Shown one piece after another: positions 1 to 7,857 of a DNA stretch of 64,000 bases; position 1 is the first letter of the stretch, and the number at the start of each line of letters is the position of its first letter. Source of the stretch: Kitasatospora sp. NBC_01250. Lineage in GTDB: Bacteria; Actinomycetota; Actinomycetes; Streptomycetales; Streptomycetaceae. The notes beneath the pieces were generated by a model. The model was given only the letters and a program-made list of their open reading frames with translations, made no database searches and had not been told where the DNA came from. The DNA lies in contig NZ_CP108476.1 of NCBI RefSeq assembly GCF_036226465.1, positions 8,928,001 through 8,992,000 of the forward strand, in the 5' to 3' direction. Position numbers and translations under genes: made by a program.

Positions 1-1
1 C

Positions 2-124
2 GCCGGAACCTCCCTCGCCGCCGGTCACGGCGGCGGTCTCCACTGGCTGCCCGCCGCCTTCGTCCTCGCGGTCACGGTCGCCGCCGTCAACGCCTGGGTG
101 CTCCTCGTCGAGGTTCTGCGCTGA
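2..124 (+). CDS. C-terminal end of a membrane protein (partial)
   Basis: This frame is open from the left edge to a TGA at 122-124 and encodes 40 residues. The last 25 or so (HWLPAAFVLAVTV, then NAWVLLVEVLR) form a strongly hydrophobic helix ending in a charged tail, as expected of the final transmembrane segment of an integral membrane protein. The start and most of the gene lie outside the window, so the family cannot be decided. Confidence 0.55.
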   Translation, partial: AGTSLAAGHGGGLHWLPAAFVLAVTVAAVNAWVLLVEVLR

Positions 125-263
125 CAAGGCATCCGCAACCGGGTACCGCGGCGGCGTCGGCCGGGAGGCCGCTCCGGCTTTCGCTCGGGCAGGCCGCCCG
201 GCCCACGCGCCCGGCGGCGGAAACCCAGGTGGCCTCGGCGCTCGATCTCGGTAGAGTCGGGCA

Positions 264-758
264 ATGCCCGAGCTGATGCGGCTTCATGCCGACCAGGCCG
301 CGGCGGTCCTGGCCTTCGAGCTGGCGAACCGCGGCTACTTCGCTGCCTCGGTCTCCGACCGCGGCGACGACTTCTTCGACCGGTTCACCGACCGGTACGG
401 CGCCTCGCTGGCCGAGCAGGAGTCCGGCGGCTGCGCCTTCTACCTGCTCGTCGACGAGGACGGCTCGGTGCTCGGCAGGTTCAACCTGTACGACCTGGCG
501 GACGGCACGGCCACCCTCGGGTACCGCGTCGCGGAGCAGGCCGCCGGCCGCGGCGTGGCGACCGCGACCGTGCGGGCGCTGTGCGGGATCGCGACGGCGC
601 GGCACGGCCTGCACACCCTGCGGGCGGCCACCTCCCACGAGAACGCCGCCTCCCGCAAGGTGCTGACCAAGGCGGGGTTCGTCCCGGTCGGCCCGGCCGC
701 CCCGGCCGATCTCGGCGGCAAGTCGGGCACCTGGTACCAGCGCGACCTCCGGCCGTAG
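264..758 (+). CDS. GNAT family N-acetyltransferase (RimJ/RimL-like)
   Basis: A 164-aa protein covering a complete GNAT fold. It probably transfers an acetyl group from acetyl-CoA to an amine substrate in the cytoplasm. Visible signatures are the beta-4 strand GTATLGYRVAEQAAGRGVAT, whose last part is the R/Q-x-x-G-x-G/A acetyl-CoA loop (here EQAAGRGVA, residues about 91-99), and the C-terminal SHENAASRKVLTKAGF motif (about 124-139) typical of the RimJ/RimL branch. The length is normal. The substrate is unknown. The gene stands alone, with its stop codon inside a strong terminator hairpin. Confidence 0.85.
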   Translation: MPELMRLHADQAAAVLAFELANRGYFAASVSDRGDDFFDRFTDRYGASLAEQESGGCAFYLLVDEDGSVLGRFNLYDLADGTATLGYRVAEQAAGRGVATATVRALCGIATARHGLHTLRAATSHENAASRKVLTKAGFVPVGPAAPADLGGKSGTWYQRDLRP

Positions 759-794
759 GAGGGATGCCCGCCGACTGGCATCCCTCCTACGGCC
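751..794 (+). terminator. Intrinsic-type terminator hairpin overlapping the acetyltransferase stop codon
   Basis: A perfect 17-bp inverted repeat (arms 751-767 and 778-794, 10-nt loop). The GNAT stop TAG (756-758) lies inside the left arm. There is no long T tract, as is usual for actinobacterial terminators. It may act in both directions, because a remnant on the minus strand ends just to its right. Confidence 0.8.
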
Positions 795-804
795 CGGGGG
801 CGGG

Positions 805-950
805 TCAGAGCGGCAGGCCCTGCCAGCCGCCGAGTGCGGTGGGTGCCGTGCCCGCCCGGTAGGAGACGCGGCCGTCGGTGCCGATGGCGAACACGTGCAG
901 GACGCCGCTGCCGTCGACGATGGCGGCCGGCTGGTCGAGGACGGTGCCTC
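805..950 (-). pseudogene. C-terminal fragment of a tectonin/PLL-like beta-propeller protein
   Basis: The minus strand reads DQPAAIVDGSGVLHVFAIGT followed by a blade ending in GGWQGLPL and a stop at 805. This matches one blade of the repetitive propeller lectin-like modules common in streptomycete secreted proteins (pattern L-x-V-F-A-x-G-T-D-G, later W-x-G-W-Q). No upstream blades or start are found, so it is a gene remnant. The family call rests on a single blade. Confidence 0.4.
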
Positions 951-1077
951 TGGTGGGGACACCCGGGCAACGGTCAGGCTGACGTCGCTGACCAGCTCGT
1001 TCGAAGACGGTGAAGCTTCCGCCACTGCCGTGCCAAGTCACTGGTGTGGGCGGGCAGCTCGCGGCTAGGGTCCCGCC

Positions 1078-1501
1078 ATGTCTGACGCAGCCGAAGCCAT
1101 CAGCCGGAGCAAGCCGAGGTCGTCCGCCGGTACCTGCGGGTCTTCGAGACGCGGGAGGTCCGCGAGTTCGAGGAGCTCGTCGCCGAGGACGTGCTGATCC
1201 ACGGTGGGGGGCAGCACATCCAGGGGCGGAGGTATCCCGAGGGGTCGGTGCTGACTCCGGGCTGTCCAACTGCCGCCTCCAGGTGGACGGCCTCTTCGCG
1301 GCCGGCGACCGGGTCACTGTGGCCTTCACGCTCACCTACGCTCACCTACGCTCACGACCGCAGCGGCCGGGACCTCACCATGACGGCCGTCAAGTCCTAC
1401 CGTCTCCACGACGGACGGATCGTGGAGTTCTGGGGCGAGACCGACCTGTACGGGCTCCTGCGTCAGGCCGGGCTCATCCCCGAGCAGATCCCGCCCTTCT
1501 G
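1078..1501 (+). pseudogene. Frameshifted SnoaL/NTF2-like protein
   Basis: The pieces VVRRYLRVFETREVREFEEL, then LSNCRLQVDGLFAAGDRVTV, then TAVKSYRLHDGRIVEFWGET look like consecutive parts of one NTF2-like (SnoaL-type) small alpha+beta domain but lie in different frames. One break coincides with a 10-bp tandem duplication (two copies of CTCACCTACG, about 1328-1347), which shifts the frame. Another lies near 1240, and the start itself may be in a third frame. The gene is therefore inactive unless these are sequencing errors. These domains bind or isomerise small hydrophobic substrates; no substrate can be inferred. Confidence 0.6.
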
Positions 1502-1566
1502 ACCGACCCGACCGGGCTGACCGGCCCGACCGACCCGACTGGCCCGACCGTGGCCGCACGGCCGTG

Positions 1567-2823
1567 TCACCCCGACTGCGCGCGCAGCCGGGTGAGGAGT
1601 TCACCGGTGCTGCGCACCTTGGGGTGGTCGGGCCCGAGGAGGCGGCGGTAGTCGTCGCGACAGCGCTGGAGAAGGTCCACGGCCTGCTGGCGTTCGCCCG
1701 CGTCGATCAGGACGTTGGCCAGGTTGTCCCGGGCGTGGACGGTGTGCGGGTGGTGCTCCCCGTGGGTCCGGGTCCTGACGGCGAGGACCTCGCGCAGGAG
1801 CTGTGCGGCCTCGGCGAAGCGTCCCAGGGCGTGCAGGACGGCGGCGAGGTTGTTGCGGGTCGGGAGCGCGTGGTCCCCGACGTCGCTCCCCGCCTGGTCC
1901 TGGGTGGCGATGACGGTGCGCAGCACGTGCTCGGCCTCCTCGAAGCGGCCGAGGCGGCAGAGCGCGGCGCCGAGGTTGGATCGGGGTGCGAGGAGTTCGG
2001 CGTCGGGCCGGACGGCGCGCTCCATCCGCCCCACCAGCTCCCGTAGTTCCTGCTCGGCCTCCTCCCAGCGGTCGGCCTTGATCAGGGCCGCGGCATGGGC
2101 GTTCGCGTCGGTGTGCACGTCGGGGTGGTCCGGACCGTGCAGCCGGCGCCTGCGCTCCAGCACGTCGCGGCGCAGCGCGAGCGCCTCGGGCGCCCGGCGG
2201 AGGTCCTCCAGGACGGCGGCCAGTTGTGCGGCGCTGTCGAGGGTGGCCGGGTGGTCGCGGCCCAGCAGGTCGGTGCGGCTGGTCCAGACGCTGCGGGAGG
2301 CTTCCTCGGCGCGGTCCAGCTCGCCCATCGCGTGCAGCAGCTGGGCGAGGTCGGCGGCGGTTGTCAGGGTCTCCTCGTGGAGGTACCCCAGGACGGCGGC
2401 CTGGCGGCGGATGAGCCCGGTGAAGCGCTCGCGCGCCTCCTCGTGACGATCCGGCAGCTCGGCCAGCGCCCGCGCCTGGTCGCGCAGGGCGGCCATGGTG
2501 TCAGGGTGCTCCGGGCCCAGGCGCGCTCGGAGGCCGTCGGCCTTGAGGACGGCCAGCTCAAGGGGCGAGAGCGGTTGCCGGGCCAGTTCCCGCTCGGGGC
2601 CGTCCTCGTGCTGGAGCGTGACGACGAGGTGGCCCGCCGTCGGCTGCGCCCGCGGTGGCGGTGGCGGTGGCGGTGGCGGTGGCGGGGGAGCGGGGTCCGG
2701 CCCCGCCCCGGGCCGGTCCGGGGCCTCGGGAGGTGGCTCGGGTACTGCCGGGGAGGGTTCCGGCGCGGGCGGCTGCTGGGCCGCGGCCCGCGCTCGGGAA
2801 CGCGGGTGCCACCATCGGCTCAT
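1567..2823 (-). CDS. Tetratricopeptide-repeat protein with polyproline N-terminal region
   Basis: A 418-aa protein. The start ATG at 2823 has a GGAAGGA site upstream and lies 19 bp after the CHAT gene stop, so the two form an operon. Residues about 15-65 are Pro/Ala-rich and include a run of 12 prolines encoded by a GGTGGC-type hexamer repeat (about 2655-2690). The remainder is a set of long TPR units of the TPR_10/TPR_12 kind (repeated signatures such as LGPEHPDT, LGRDHPAT, HGPDHPDV, HGEHHPHT, LGPDHPKV about 42 residues apart). Such kinesin-light-chain-like TPRs mediate protein contacts in actinobacterial signalling or NTPase systems. A role as scaffold or adaptor for the CHAT protein is inferred from the operon. 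Confidence 0.8.
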   Translation of the reverse strand: MSRWWHPRSRARAAAQQPPAPEPSPAVPEPPPEAPDRPGAGPDPAPPPPPPPPPPPPRAQPTAGHLVVTLQHEDGPERELARQPLSPLELAVLKADGLRARLGPEHPDTMAALRDQARALAELPDRHEEARERFTGLIRRQAAVLGYLHEETLTTAADLAQLLHAMGELDRAEEASRSVWTSRTDLLGRDHPATLDSAAQLAAVLEDLRRAPEALALRRDVLERRRRLHGPDHPDVHTDANAHAAALIKADRWEEAEQELRELVGRMERAVRPDAELLAPRSNLGAALCRLGRFEEAEHVLRTVIATQDQAGSDVGDHALPTRNNLAAVLHALGRFAEAAQLLREVLAVRTRTHGEHHPHTVHARDNLANVLIDAGERQQAVDLLQRCRDDYRRLLGPDHPKVRSTGELLTRLRAQSG

Positions 2824-2842
2824 CGCGGTCCTTCCTGTCTTG

Positions 2843-5800
2843 TCAGGCACCGGAGTGCACGTGGGCGGCCCACAGGCTGGGGCTGCGGATGAAGGCGTCG
2901 CGGCACCGCAGGACGGCGTGGTGCAGGGCGGCGGCGGACCGGTCGGCATCCAGGCCCGGTGATCCTTCGGGCCGGTCGGCCCGAAGGAACCGGTAGATGT
3001 CCCTGGTGATCCGCAGTGCCACGAGGTCGTGCACCCGCCACAGGGTGCCGATCGCGTGCGGGTAACCGGCGATCTGGAAGGCCGAGGTGATGTGGATGGA
3101 CTCGTCGGCCAGCCGCTCGGAGCCCCGCGCGCTCTCGCAGGCCGAGAGCACCGCGAGCCGCGCCCGGGGCAGGTCGAGTCGGGAGAGCCGGCGCACCGTC
3201 AGCGGGTTCTCCCGATGGTCGTGGACGAGCAGGCGGGCGTTGGAGGGATCGTCCGGATCGCCCACGCCGTGGCAGGCGAAGTGCACGCAGGAGTAGCCGG
3301 GCAGCGCCCGCAGCAGGCCGGCCAGGGTGGCCTCGGGGCCGGTGAGCACGTCGGTCGGCACCAGCTCCCGCAGCTCCCGCACTTCGCGGCGCACCCCTCC
3401 CAGTGCGGCCGCACCGGGGGTGTCGGGCAGGGCCACCGCGAGCAACCGGTCGGTGGGGTGCGGGCGTGCCGCGCGGGCGCGCGCGTAGGCCAGCGCGCGC
3501 ACGGTCGGGGTGTAGGAGGAGATCACCCGGTCGAGGACGGTCGGCCGCCGGCCGTTCGCCGCCTCGCTCACCTCGCCGTGGCGGCCCGCCGCGTGCAGTG
3601 GCAGCGCCGCGAGTGCGCCGCCCGCCGACCACCACAGCCGGGGCAACGGGCCGTCGGGCGGCGCGTCGAGCAGGCCCGGCGCGTCGAGGACCGGCGCGGT
3701 GACGCAGTCCCAGGTCCACGCCAGTACCTCCCGGATGGTCTGCTGGGCCCGTTGCTCGGTCGCCGGGTCGACGGCGGACACGAGCGCGTCGTCGAGCCGG
3801 GCCACCTGCTGCTCCACCGCCGCCGGTGTCGCACGAGGCAGCGGCACCGTGCGCACCCCTTGTGGCCCGAGGACGAGTGCGTCGCTGCGATACCGGCTGC
3901 AGTAGGCCAGCACGACGGGTCCGCGGTCGGCGCAGGCGAGCAGGTCGGCCAGGGGCGGGACGGCGAGGAAGCCGGTGAAGCCCGGCAGCTCGCGGGTCCG
4001 GGTCAGCAGCCGCTCCCAAGTGACGGCCAGGGCGTGCCGTTCGTCCGCGGTGGCCACCGCCCGGGCGTCCGTGTCCTCGGCACCGTCCGTGTCCTCGGCA
4101 CCGTCCGCGCCGGCTGCACCGTCCGTGCCGTCCGTGCCGTTCACGCCGTCCGTGCCGTCGCCCGCGCCCGCCTGCCGCGTCCCCTCCGCGTCCAGCGCGT
4201 CGATGCGGTCACGCAGCTCGGCGAACCGCTCGGCGAGTTCCGGGTGCGCCGCGCGCAGCCGCTCCCGGTCGCCGCGCGCGGCCAGGGCCTGGCCGAGCAG
4301 CACGCCCCGGCCCTGCTCCAGCAGCAGCACCGCCTCCTGCGGGCGACCGGCGTTGACCGCGCAGGCGGCCGCGTCCGCGGCCAGCCCGTGCACGGCCGCG
4401 AGCCGGTGTTCCTGGTCGTCGCGGACCAGGCGCCGGGTGACGCTGAAGGGCAGCAGCTCGATGGCCAGGCGGTATCCGCACAGGGCAGCCTCCCAATGGC
4501 CGCCGTCGGCCGCGGCCGACCCGCAGCCGATGGCCGCCGCGATCCGTCGCGAGGCCGGCTGGGCGGTGATCGAGGCGCTCTGCCAGAAGGCGTCCGCGGC
4601 GGCCCGCAGTACCCCGGGGTCGTCGCCGATGCGGTGCAGTACGCGCAGGGCGTGTCCCTGGGAGCGCAGTTGGTCGGCGAGGACCTCGGGCGACTGGGAG
4701 GGCGCCAGCACCGCGCGGCCGAGCGTGGCGACGGCCTCCTCCGCGAGCGCCCGGTCCCCGGTGGTCTCGGCCTTGGCGAGCAGTTTCGTGCCGAGGCCGT
4801 GCAGGAAGCGGGTGTGCCGGGCGTCGCCGTACACGGTGTGCCTGAGGGCCCGCGCCGCGACGTCGGTGGCCTCGTCGAGGTCGGCCGGGTCACCGTCCGC
4901 CTCGAACCGGGCGTGCAGCGCGTTGCCGAGGTGGTTCAACCGCTCGCCGAGACCGGTTCCGTCGGCGGGCGTCCGGGCGAGGACCTCGCGCGCCACGTCG
5001 GCGGCCTCCCGAGCCGCCGCACGGTCCCCGGTCCGGTCGTACCAGCTCTGCAGGATGACGCCGAGGTTGTCCAGGTCGCTCACCGGGGTCCGAACGAGGG
5101 CCGGGGAGTCCAGGGCCTGCCAGGCCAGCCGGACGGCCTCGCGCAGCGCGGCCGCGTCGCCGGTCTGCTGGTAGCGCTCGCGCAGGGCGACGGCGAGATT
5201 GGCCGGCCCGGGGGCGTCCGGATCGTTCGGTGGCGTCTGCGCCACGGCCTGCCGCAGGGCCTCGACGGCCTCGTCGAGCAGCGCCGCGTCGCCGGTGCGT
5301 TGGCCCAGCCGGTGCAGCGCGTTGCCCAGGCTGTTCAGCGTGGTGCGGTGGAAGCGGCTGGTGGGTGCGCTGCGCCGGAGAGCCTCGCGCAGCAGCTCGA
5401 CGGACTCCCGCAGCAGCTCGGTGCCGTCGGTGTGCTCGGCGGCGATCCGCAGCGCCACGCCCAGCCCGGTCAGCGCGGCGACGTGGTCGGGTCCCTCCGG
5501 CCGGTCGGCCGCGGCCTCGGCCAGGGCCGTCCTGCTGATCCGGAGCAGCTCCTGGACCGCGGCCTCGTCGGGCCGCAGCTCGACGCGGTCCCTGAGCACG
5601 GCGGCGAGGTTCCGCAGGAGCACGGCGCGCCACGGCGAGCCGGTCGGGAGCTGCGCCACGATGCTGCGCAGCAGGCCGACGGCCTCCCGCAGGGCTTCGG
5701 CGTCACCGCCGACCTCGAACGCTCGGCGGCGGACCATCGCCAACGGCATCACGATCAGCGGTCGGGTCGGGTCCGCGGGCGGCAGCCGGCCGAGCCAGTG

Positions 5801-6298
5801 GCGAAGGGCGCGTTCGACGGCCGCGATCTCCCGCGGATCACCGCTCTGCTCGCAGCGCGACAGCATCAGGGTGCCGAGGAGGTTGAGGGCGACGGCGCGG
5901 TTGTCCTGCGCCAGGGGATCCTGCTGCGGCCCGCCGAGCGCGGCCAGCGCCGCGGCGAAGTCGGCTTGCCGGTGCTCGTGCCGGTAGCGATCGGCCAGCG
6001 CCTCGGCGAGGATGAGCCGGCACTGTTCCCTGGCCGCCGGGAAGTCGTCGTCCAGTCGGATCAGTTCGTCGCGGTCGGGACGTCGGCCGAAGCCGGTCCA
6101 TCGGGTGTACAGGGCTGCTCGGAGGTTCGCGGCGATCCTCCTCACGCGGACCTCGTCGGACGCCGGTGCGCCTGCCAGGGCGGCCCGGCACAGCTCGACC
6201 GTCCGGTCCAGCGCGGGCCGCTCGCGGGTCCGGTTGAAGTGCTGGGCTGCGGCGAAGGCCGCGGCCGCCAGGTCCGGTGCCCCTTCCGGGTAAGCCAT
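2843..6298 (-). CDS. CHAT-domain (caspase-like) protein with long TPR-like region
   Basis: A 1151-aa protein starting MAYPEGAPDL. Residues about 1-650 are helical TPR-like repeats (recurring LGNALH, NLAVALRERY and LEEAV-type units). The C-terminal 270 residues form a CHAT protease domain, with the likely catalytic histidine in VHFACHG (H1010) and cysteine in AVLSACES (C1054), so the dyad is intact. Between them lies an acidic low-complexity Thr-Asp-Gly/Ala-rich repeat (about 713-743, DNA 4070-4160) that probably forms a flexible linker. Known CHAT proteases such as separase-like and gasdermin- or CRISPR-associated enzymes cleave partner proteins. The substrate here is unknown. It is co-transcribed with the TPR gene and divergent from a membrane-protein operon. 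Confidence 0.85.
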   Translation of the reverse strand: MAYPEGAPDLAAAAFAAAQHFNRTRERPALDRTVELCRAALAGAPASDEVRVRRIAANLRAALYTRWTGFGRRPDRDELIRLDDDFPAAREQCRLILAEALADRYRHEHRQADFAAALAALGGPQQDPLAQDNRAVALNLLGTLMLSRCEQSGDPREIAAVERALRHWLGRLPPADPTRPLIVMPLAMVRRRAFEVGGDAEALREAVGLLRSIVAQLPTGSPWRAVLLRNLAAVLRDRVELRPDEAAVQELLRISRTALAEAAADRPEGPDHVAALTGLGVALRIAAEHTDGTELLRESVELLREALRRSAPTSRFHRTTLNSLGNALHRLGQRTGDAALLDEAVEALRQAVAQTPPNDPDAPGPANLAVALRERYQQTGDAAALREAVRLAWQALDSPALVRTPVSDLDNLGVILQSWYDRTGDRAAAREAADVAREVLARTPADGTGLGERLNHLGNALHARFEADGDPADLDEATDVAARALRHTVYGDARHTRFLHGLGTKLLAKAETTGDRALAEEAVATLGRAVLAPSQSPEVLADQLRSQGHALRVLHRIGDDPGVLRAAADAFWQSASITAQPASRRIAAAIGCGSAAADGGHWEAALCGYRLAIELLPFSVTRRLVRDDQEHRLAAVHGLAADAAACAVNAGRPQEAVLLLEQGRGVLLGQALAARGDRERLRAAHPELAERFAELRDRIDALDAEGTRQAGAGDGTDGVNGTDGTDGAAGADGAEDTDGAEDTDARAVATADERHALAVTWERLLTRTRELPGFTGFLAVPPLADLLACADRGPVVLAYCSRYRSDALVLGPQGVRTVPLPRATPAAVEQQVARLDDALVSAVDPATEQRAQQTIREVLAWTWDCVTAPVLDAPGLLDAPPDGPLPRLWWSAGGALAALPLHAAGRHGEVSEAANGRRPTVLDRVISSYTPTVRALAYARARAARPHPTDRLLAVALPDTPGAAALGGVRREVRELRELVPTDVLTGPEATLAGLLRALPGYSCVHFACHGVGDPDDPSNARLLVHDHRENPLTVRRLSRLDLPRARLAVLSACESARGSERLADESIHITSAFQIAGYPHAIGTLWRVHDLVALRITRDIYRFLRADRPEGSPGLDADRSAAALHHAVLRCRDAFIRSPSLWAAHVHSGA

Positions 6299-6322
6299 GG
6301 CCCGCCCCCGCGTCACACGATG

Positions 6323-6364
6323 GTTCCCAACAGGCGGGAACGGCCGGTGAGATGACATCTCACC
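6323..6364. promoter_or_regulatory. Two palindromes in the shared divergent promoter of the CHAT and membrane-protein operons
   Basis: GTTCCC (6323-6328) and GGGAAC (6336-6341) form a perfect inverted repeat with a 7-nt spacer. Immediately after it, GGTGAGATG (6346-6354) and CATCTCACC (6356-6364) form a perfect 9-bp inverted repeat around one base. Both sit between the divergent starts at 6298 and 6396, where an operator for a shared regulator would be expected. No regulator gene is adjacent. Confidence 0.6.
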
Positions 6365-6395
6365 ATAACCAACGAGGCTGCCCCGGGAGGTCGTT

Positions 6396-6869
6396 ATGCT
6401 GACCCGCACAGTCGACGTCGCTACGGGGGCAGGGTTGAACCAGGTCGGGCACGGTGGGGGGTACGCGGAGCGCCACGCGCGGTTGGGTGGACTCTGTCGT
6501 CGGCTGACGCAGGGCCGGGACGGCCGGGACGGGCTGGGGGCCGGCGAACCGGCCGAGCGGCTGGCCGGATTCCTGCTCGCCGAGTTGCGCGGCGGACGGC
6601 CTCCGGAGGAGTTGGAGGAGGCCTTCGACGAACTGGAGGAGCTGCTGCTCCTCGCCGGGCACAGCGCCGGCCTCGGCTCGTACCGGGCGGCCCCGTCCCC
6701 CGGCTACCAGCCGCTGCCCGGCACGGGCAGCGGGCACCCGCTGCTCTCCGTGCTCACCTGCCCGCGTGGTCGCTGCCCGCGGGTCGAGGCGCCCACGGCG
6801 GACGGCGAGGAGCCCGCGCGCTGCCGGATCTTCGACCAGCCGCTGAGCGAGATCGCGCTGCGGTCATGA
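6396..6869 (+). CDS. Conserved small hypothetical protein with C-terminal cysteine cluster
   Basis: A 157-aa protein. The start ATG at 6396 follows a GGGAGG site. The N-terminal half is helical, with an acidic leucine-rich segment (ELEEAFDELEELLLL, about 69-83). The C-terminal part carries CPRGRC and a later C in ARCRIF, suggesting a small metal-binding or structural knuckle. The stop overlaps the next start by 4 bp (ATGA), so the two proteins are translationally coupled. The pair is divergent from the CHAT/TPR operon. I do not recognise a named family; a regulatory or adaptor role for the membrane partner is only inference. Confidence 0.6.
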   Translation: MLTRTVDVATGAGLNQVGHGGGYAERHARLGGLCRRLTQGRDGRDGLGAGEPAERLAGFLLAELRGGRPPEELEEAFDELEELLLLAGHSAGLGSYRAAPSPGYQPLPGTGSGHPLLSVLTCPRGRCPRVEAPTADGEEPARCRIFDQPLSEIALRS

Positions 6870-7774
6870 CCGCCTTCCTCTCCGCCCTCGGTGACAAGCT
6901 GGCCGAGCGGTGGCTGACGCTGCTGGCCGTGCCCGGAGTCCTCTACCTGATGGCACTCGGCGCCGCCGTGACCCTGGGTCAGCGCCACTGGCACGACGTC
7001 GGCCGGCTGCGCGCGAGGCTGGACGCCCTGGCCGCCGCGCCTGCTGCCCACAGCCCCGGCACGGTCGCGGTGGCCGCGCTCGGGGTGCTGGCCGGCGCTG
7101 CGGCGGTGGGCACGGCCGCCCAGCAGCTCGGCGGCTGGGTCGAGAAGGCCTGGCTGGTCGAGGTCCGGGGCCCGCTGACCGGTCGGCTCGCGGCGCGGCG
7201 CCTGCGCCGTTGGCAGGCGGCCGACGCCGACTACCGGACGGCGCTGGTGGCGGCCGGGCGGGCCAGGATCGCGGAGGGGGCCGATGCCGGCGCGCTCGCG
7301 CACGACGCGGAGCGGCGCTACGCGGCCCGCAACCGGATCGGCTCCGCCGCACCGCGCCACGCCTTCTGGACGGGTGACCGGATCGCCGCCCCCGACCAGC
7401 GCGTCTGGCGCTCCTACCGGCTGGACCTGACGGTGGCCTGGCCCCACCTGTGGCTGCTCGCCCCCGACGGCACGCGGGCCGAACTGGACACCGCACGAAC
7501 CGGGTTGGCCTCGGCCACCCGGTTGATCGCCTGGGGCGCGGGGTACGCGGTGCTGTCGCTGTGGTGGTGGCCGGCGGCGCCGATCGGCGCCCTGGCAGTG
7601 GCGACCGGCGTGGGCCGCGGGCGGGCGGCGGCGGCCTCGTTCGCGGACCTGGCCGAGGCGCTCGTCGACCTGCACGGCAAGGAGCTGGCCCTGGCCCTCG
7701 GCCTGGAGTGCGAGGGCGCCCTGACCCGTACCGTCGGCGAGGCCGTCACCCGAGCCCTGAGCAAGCCCGGCTGA
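6866..7774 (+). CDS. Membrane protein coupled to the CHAT locus
   Basis: A 302-aa protein with three hydrophobic stretches: about residues 15-37 (LTLLAVPGVLYLMALGAAV), 66-90 (VAVAALGVLAGAAAVGTAA) and 222-252 (around AVLSLWWWPAAPIGALAVA). Between segments 2 and 3 is a large soluble region rich in Arg and Ala. Its start overlaps the upstream stop. There is no transporter or enzyme signature. Located opposite a caspase-like protease, it could be a sensor, anchor or membrane-disrupting effector acted on by CHAT. This is inference from context only. Confidence 0.6.
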   Translation: MTAFLSALGDKLAERWLTLLAVPGVLYLMALGAAVTLGQRHWHDVGRLRARLDALAAAPAAHSPGTVAVAALGVLAGAAAVGTAAQQLGGWVEKAWLVEVRGPLTGRLAARRLRRWQAADADYRTALVAAGRARIAEGADAGALAHDAERRYAARNRIGSAAPRHAFWTGDRIAAPDQRVWRSYRLDLTVAWPHLWLLAPDGTRAELDTARTGLASATRLIAWGAGYAVLSLWWWPAAPIGALAVATGVGRGRAAAASFADLAEALVDLHGKELALALGLECEGALTRTVGEAVTRALSKPG

Positions 7775-7857
7775 GCCCGTGCCAGGACGTCAGGACGTCA
7801 GGACGGCGCCGCCGCGGTGGCCGGCGCAGCCCGGGCTCCTGCACTTCCCGCAGAGCG

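Noticed and set aside
4070..4160. Tandem repeats considered as a CRISPR array
   Set aside because: The repeats are in frame inside a gene, short, and lack unique spacers of constant length.
3029..6355. A long open plus-strand frame opposite the CHAT gene
   Set aside because: It is the complement of a high-GC gene; its translation is low-complexity and has no family features, while the minus strand shows a full CHAT protein.
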